Below are positions 30,591-33,094 of a stretch of 33,094 nucleotides of DNA, in pieces. The DNA comes from Fimbriiglobus sp. (GTDB lineage: Bacteria; Planctomycetota; Planctomycetia; Gemmatales; Gemmataceae), in NCBI GenBank assembly GCA_025352235.1, contig JANXTU010000178.1:1-33094 (forward strand), in the 5' to 3' direction. Each line of letters starts with the position of its first letter. The stretch's first letter is position 1. The notes under the pieces were generated by a model. The model worked only from the letters and a program-made list of their open reading frames with translations, was not told the DNA's origin and made no database searches. The position numbers and the translations under genes are program-made.

Positions 30591-31304
30591 TCACGCGATC
30601 CGCAACCCCCGGCACGTCTCCTCGTACGTCCGCTCCAGTTCTAGTGGCACGTACTTCGATTCGCTGATCCACAACGGCAATGTCGGTAGGACCTCGCCGA
30701 TTTCGAGGGAGTGTTCCCATGCTTGCACGCGGTGGCGACCGCGGGAAAGGAAAGACCGGCAGGACACCGCATAAATTGGCGAGTCCGCCGTAGCGGGTGG
30801 AAGCGCCCCGATGCGCGCGGCCAAGTCCGCGTAGAGGTTGGCCGAACGCGTCGTCACGGGATCGACGATCACCACGCACACGCCTTGCTGGAGCATGGCG
30901 TGGCATTTCGAGACGAATTCATCGCGCGCACTGGGACGGTCTTTATTCCGCGGGCTGACGATCTCGACCGCCGCGACCAGACACCGGCCCATCGATTCAT
31001 CGTAGATCCGAACTTCGTATTCCGGGGGCGTGAGTTCGTCGGTATCAAGCAGGAGTGTCGGTGCCGCAGCCTTCCAAGCGAGCGCGGAATCGGCTCCATC
31101 TTCGGGTTCGCGCGCATCGTCCATTTCAAACGCACCGGCGTCGACTTCGACGAGAGTCCCGAGGTGGATTTTCACCCCGCTCCGGTACTGGGGCGGAAGG
31201 ATGGTGTTCAGTCGCGCAGCCATGGCGGACGGCCAAAACCCGTGGACTTCCTCCCACGATGCCAATCTCATGTCGGGCAATCGAAAATGGTCGCGGAGCG
31301 GCAT
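30591..31304 (-). CDS. DUF4058-like protein
   Basis: A 237-residue protein that resembles the planctomycete/cyanobacterial DUF4058 group. AAAGGAG precedes the ATG. Visible: MPLRDHFRLPDMRLASWEEV, then the strand-turn VKIHLGTLVEVDAGAFE, YEVRIYDESMGRCLVAAVEIVSPRNKDRP, and KCHAMLQQGVCVVIVDPV. The Asp...Glu-Ile-Val...Lys pattern (AFE, AVEIVS, NKD) recalls a PD-(D/E)XK nuclease-like core, as in Uma2, but this is only a resemblance. The function is unknown. It is flanked by direct-repeat copies of the rlmI 3' end. Confidence 0.62.
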   Translation of the reverse strand: MPLRDHFRLPDMRLASWEEVHGFWPSAMAARLNTILPPQYRSGVKIHLGTLVEVDAGAFEMDDAREPEDGADSALAWKAAAPTLLLDTDELTPPEYEVRIYDESMGRCLVAAVEIVSPRNKDRPSARDEFVSKCHAMLQQGVCVVIVDPVTTRSANLYADLAARIGALPPATADSPIYAVSCRSFLSRGRHRVQAWEHSLEIGEVLPTLPLWISESKYVPLELERTYEETCRGLRIA

Positions 31305-31338
31305 CGCATTCTCCTTTCCGAATATTGTAGCGACCGCA

Positions 31339-32592
31339 TCACCAAACCCGGCTGAGGATGCACTTCAAATAGCCCGACTCCCGGCAGGCGATGTTGACCG
31401 GGTGGTCGGATGCGGGTCCGCGGCGCTCAAGGAGCTGCACGTCGCGCTTTTCGTCCACGGCCGTCTGGGCGATCACGCTCTCGAGCATGTCCATGCTGAT
31501 GAGGCCGGAGCAACAGAACGACGCCAGGATGCCGTCCGGGTTGAGGAGCTTCAAACCGAGTTTGTGCAAGCGCCGGTAGCCCTTCATGGCTTGTTCGAGC
31601 GAAGCGCGGTCGCGGGCGAACTTCGGCGGGTCGAGGACGATCACGTCGAACTTGGCCCCTTCCAAAACGAGTGCGTCGAGCCGGTCGAAGACGTCGGATT
31701 GCACGAAGGTCATCTGCGGCAGGCCGTTGAGTTCGGCGTTGCGTTTGCCGAGGTTGATGGCCGACTCGGAGGCGTCCACGGATTCGACAAAGGTCGCCCC
31801 GGCCTTGGCCGCGTAAACCCCGAACCCGGCGGAATAACAGAAGGCGTCGAGGACGCGCTTGCCGGCGCAGAACTTCGCGACGGCGAGGCGGTTGTCACGC
31901 TGGTCGAGGTAGTAGCCGGTCTTCTGTCCTTCGGCGAGATTCACCGCGAATTGCAAGCCGTTCTCGCGGATGATGTATTCCGTCGGAGGCGCTTCGCCGC
32001 ACAGGAGACCGTCTTGCAGCGCGAGCCCTTCGAGCTTGCCGATGCCTTTTTCGGTGCGGAGATAGATGCCCTTCACGCCGAGCAATTCGGTGAGCAGTTC
32101 GCCGAACATCTCGCGCCGGTTGGCCAGTGCCAACGAGGTAAACTGCACCGTGAGGAACTCGCCGTAGCGGTCGATGACCATCCCGCTCAAGATGTCCGCT
32201 TCGCTGAAGGCGACGCGGTACGCGGCCTCGGGGCCGTGGTTCAACTTCAATTGATCGTGGCGGAGGTCGATGGCGCGCTTCAGCCGGGCTTTGAAGAACT
32301 CGCGGTCGAGCGCGACCGATTCATCCCACGAATACAAGCGGACGAGGATCTTGCTCTGGCTGTTGATCAGCCCGCGGCCGACGAAGTTGCCGACGGAGGA
32401 GCGGAGATCGACGACGGCCCCGTCGGCGGGTTTGCCTTCGACCCGTTCGACGGCCCCGGCGAAGACCCACGGGTGCCGGCTGTAAAACGGTTGGGCACGC
32501 TTCGGCTTCAAGATGACTTGGCCGGAGACTTCGGAAGAAACGGTCACGGGGGAGCCGATCGGAACGCGCGGACCGCTGCCGGGTCGGCGCAC
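31339..32592 (-). CDS. rlmI: RlmI-like class I SAM-dependent rRNA methyltransferase
   Basis: Probable 23S rRNA (cytosine-C5) methyltransferase of the RlmI/RlmK group. The N-terminal PUA-like domain has RHPWVFAGAVERVEG. Next comes the RlmI linker (SGMVIDRYGEFLTVQF) and NGLQFAVNLAEGQKTGYYLDQRDNR. The Rossmann domain shows motif I VLDAFCYSAGFGVYAAKAGA, motif IV VIVLDPPKFARD and the catalytic-region ASFCCSGLI. It ends SGYLKCILSRVW. Length is 417 aa from the GTG at 32592; no clear ribosome site supports it, and a GTG at 32547 is an alternative. It lies 45 bases after the response-regulator gene. The exact target base is inferred from the family. Confidence 0.88.
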   Translation of the reverse strand: MRRPGSGPRVPIGSPVTVSSEVSGQVILKPKRAQPFYSRHPWVFAGAVERVEGKPADGAVVDLRSSVGNFVGRGLINSQSKILVRLYSWDESVALDREFFKARLKRAIDLRHDQLKLNHGPEAAYRVAFSEADILSGMVIDRYGEFLTVQFTSLALANRREMFGELLTELLGVKGIYLRTEKGIGKLEGLALQDGLLCGEAPPTEYIIRENGLQFAVNLAEGQKTGYYLDQRDNRLAVAKFCAGKRVLDAFCYSAGFGVYAAKAGATFVESVDASESAINLGKRNAELNGLPQMTFVQSDVFDRLDALVLEGAKFDVIVLDPPKFARDRASLEQAMKGYRRLHKLGLKLLNPDGILASFCCSGLISMDMLESVIAQTAVDEKRDVQLLERRGPASDHPVNIACRESGYLKCILSRVW

Positions 32593-32637
32593 GAACAGGG
32601 AATCGCCCGGCAGGGCAGGCCCGTAGTCGGGCGTGGA

Positions 32638-33066
32638 TCAATGGCCTCGGAGCACGCGGCGGAAATACGCCAAGCTGCGCTCCACATCATTCGATTCTTG
32701 GCGGGCGTCGAGCAAGGCCCGCACCCGCAGTAGCAGTTCGGTTTTGTTGATCGGTTTCGTCAGGAAGTCTTCGGTGCCCGCGTCCACGGCGCGTTCGATG
32801 TCGGTCACTTCGTCGAGGGCCGTGACGAAAATCACGCCGACCGCTTTGGTCGCCGGATCGGCCCGGAGTCGCTTGCAGACTTCGAAGCCGCTCATCTTCG
32901 GCATCATCACATCGAGGAGCAAAACATCCGGTTGCCAATCCCGCGCGGCCGCGAGGGTCTCTTCGCCGTTGGCGGCAATGCGCGTCTCGAAGCCGGTGCC
33001 GTCGAGGTGGGCTTCCAGCAGCTCCGCGTTTTGCGGGTTGTCGTCGGCAATCAGTATTCGCGGCAT
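32638..33066 (-). CDS. Single-domain response regulator (CheY-like receiver)
   Basis: A 142-residue receiver domain without an output domain. The ATG at 33066 has AAGGAG nine bases upstream. Acidic pocket ADDN (residues 7-10), phospho-acceptor Asp in VLLLDVMMP (near 52), the switch Thr in VIFVTALDE and Lys in FLTKPINK. The C-terminal 25 residues (ESNDVERSLAYFRRVLRGH) form a charged helix. The loop LRADPATKAVGVIFVTA is typical of PleD-type receivers. No histidine kinase is beside it. It may share a transcript with rlmI downstream. Confidence 0.9.
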   Translation of the reverse strand: MPRILIADDNPQNAELLEAHLDGTGFETRIAANGEETLAAARDWQPDVLLLDVMMPKMSGFEVCKRLRADPATKAVGVIFVTALDEVTDIERAVDAGTEDFLTKPINKTELLLRVRALLDARQESNDVERSLAYFRRVLRGH

Positions 33067-33094
33067 CGCCAGCACTCCTTGGTGGGCATTGTAT

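Noticed and set aside
1-33094. tRNA genes, CRISPR arrays, riboswitches
   Set aside because: No cloverleaf with a TTC-arm, no regularly spaced direct repeats and no known riboswitch core were found by eye, including upstream of purL, glnA and galT.

Overview
The window looks like chromosomal DNA of a planctomycete, most likely of the Gemmataceae. Three things point there: two DUF1559 proteins with the planctomycete-type prepilin N-terminus ([16 protein letters not shown], then [12 protein letters not shown]), several ECF-type sigma factors, and the GC-rich codon use together with Uma2 and DUF4058-like genes. No tRNA, rRNA, CRISPR array, integrase or transposase was found. Nearly all genes are complete.

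Left part (1-9.4 kb), mostly housekeeping: an exported S1/P1 nuclease (-); an MCE (MlaD-like) protein with an OmpA-like C-terminus followed by a sigma factor (+); glutamine synthetase with a clear promoter and a coupled alpha/beta hydrolase (+). A 19-bp perfect hairpin separates these from a PurS-PurL fusion and prephenate dehydrogenase (-).

Middle-left (9.5-17.3 kb): a DUF1559 prepilin-like protein with a 5'-truncated lipoprotein relic behind it. Next is a three-gene operon: a YgiB-like small protein, a YgiC-like glutathionylspermidine synthase-family ATP-grasp, and an unrecognised membrane protein. On the minus strand follow Uma2, galT, a very short SelW-like gene, an anti-sigma factor and an ECF sigma factor. 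The SelW-like gene has an in-frame UGA exactly at the second position of its CxxC redox motif and a bacterial SECIS-like hairpin just downstream, so it is probably a genuine selenoprotein that ordinary gene callers miss.

Centre (17.4-25.8 kb): one tightly coupled minus-strand operon of seven genes, in the order sigma factor, unknown 178-aa protein, ImmA/IrrE-family metallopeptidase, NurA-like nuclease, HerA-like ATPase, SbcD (Mre11), SbcC (Rad50). Most junctions are ATGA or GTGA overlaps. This joins an archaeal-style HerA-NurA-Mre11-Rad50 end-resection set to a possible damage-signalling protease and its own sigma factor. It is the main candidate for a little-described repair or defence system here. 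A motif upstream of this sigma gene recurs upstream of the ECF sigma gene at 17.3 kb.

Right part (26-33 kb): a second DUF1559 protein with two lipoproteins and an intrinsic terminator; RtcB RNA ligase with its activator archease, separated by a MITE-like palindromic element; a vWA-domain pseudogene cut off where a dispersed hairpin repeat begins; a DUF4058-like gene flanked by copies of the rlmI 3' end; an RlmI-like rRNA methyltransferase; and a response regulator.
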